Both the position numbers and the translations under genes were made by a program. Below, in pieces: positions 13,520 through 13,520 of a stretch of DNA of 13,520 nucleotides. Source of the DNA: Intrasporangium_A sp051961875 (lineage in GTDB: Bacteria; Actinomycetota; Actinomycetes; Actinomycetales; Dermatophilaceae). Each line of letters starts with the position of its first letter. Within the stretch, counting starts at the first letter, position 1. The notes beneath the pieces were generated by a model. The model made no database searches, was not told the DNA's origin, and saw nothing but the letters and a program-made list of their open reading frames with translations. The stretch spans positions 1-13,520 of the forward strand of contig NZ_JBQCCV010000054.1 of NCBI RefSeq assembly GCF_051961875.1, given 5' to 3'.

Positions 13520-13520
13520 A
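13450..13520. other. Low-complexity contig end, probable sequencing or assembly artefact
   Basis: Runs of nine G, then AAAAA, GGGG and fifteen A close the window, abruptly unlike the evenly GC-rich coding DNA before them. They fall inside the permease N-terminal region, where real codons would be expected. Read in the permease frame they give mostly Pro and Phe homopolymers. Confidence 0.6.

Noticed and set aside
1..13520. tRNA or rRNA genes, CRISPR arrays, insertion sequences, attachment sites
   Set aside because: I looked for cloverleaf ends, regularly spaced repeats, transposase motifs and terminal repeats and saw none.

Overview
The window is very GC-rich, uses many GTG starts and packs its genes tightly, with 4-nt stop/start overlaps. 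That pattern, the protein families, and an LLM-type (possibly F420-dependent) oxidoreductase suggest a high-GC actinomycete. Lineage cannot be settled from sequence alone. The right end (about 13450-13520) runs into homopolymers foreign to the rest of the window and looks like a contig end.

Layout. (1) 21-653, minus strand: a CoxG-family SRPBCC protein with a C-terminal membrane tail. (2) 654-790: an AT-richer divergent control region with a candidate promoter and operator-like repeats. (3) 791-1783: a luciferase-like (LLM) flavin/F420 oxidoreductase, then a doubtful small tail-anchored ORF (1798-2121). (4) 2163-5653: a complete NMT1/SsuA-like ABC importer made of a lipoprotein, an ATPase and two different permeases. 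(5) 5650-9445: a three-subunit molybdenum hydroxylase of the xanthine dehydrogenase/CO dehydrogenase superfamily, encoded in the order large-medium-small. (6) 9442-11682: a fused alpha/beta E1-type thiamine-diphosphate enzyme, closed by a perfect 17-bp inverted repeat. (7) 11772 to the right edge, minus strand: ATPase and permease of a polar amino-acid type ABC importer, 5'-truncated by the window end.

Working model (inference). Regions 1-6 form one catabolic locus. The importer captures a small organic molecule, probably a heteroaromatic or other planar compound. The cytosolic Mo hydroxylase oxidises it, with the CoxG-like protein as membrane or quinone adaptor. The LLM enzyme does a further oxidation or ring-opening step, and the TPP enzyme acts on a 2-oxo acid or acyloin intermediate. 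The large subunit carries a YRGAGR-type loop instead of the CO dehydrogenase CSFR loop, so this is not a CO oxidation cluster. The substrate is unknown. Six consecutive junctions from the transporter ATPase to the TPP enzyme are 4-nt GTGA/ATGA overlaps, which ties uptake, hydroxylation and the TPP step into one translationally coupled unit. No regulator, E2/E3 partner or Mo-enzyme maturation factor is present in the window.
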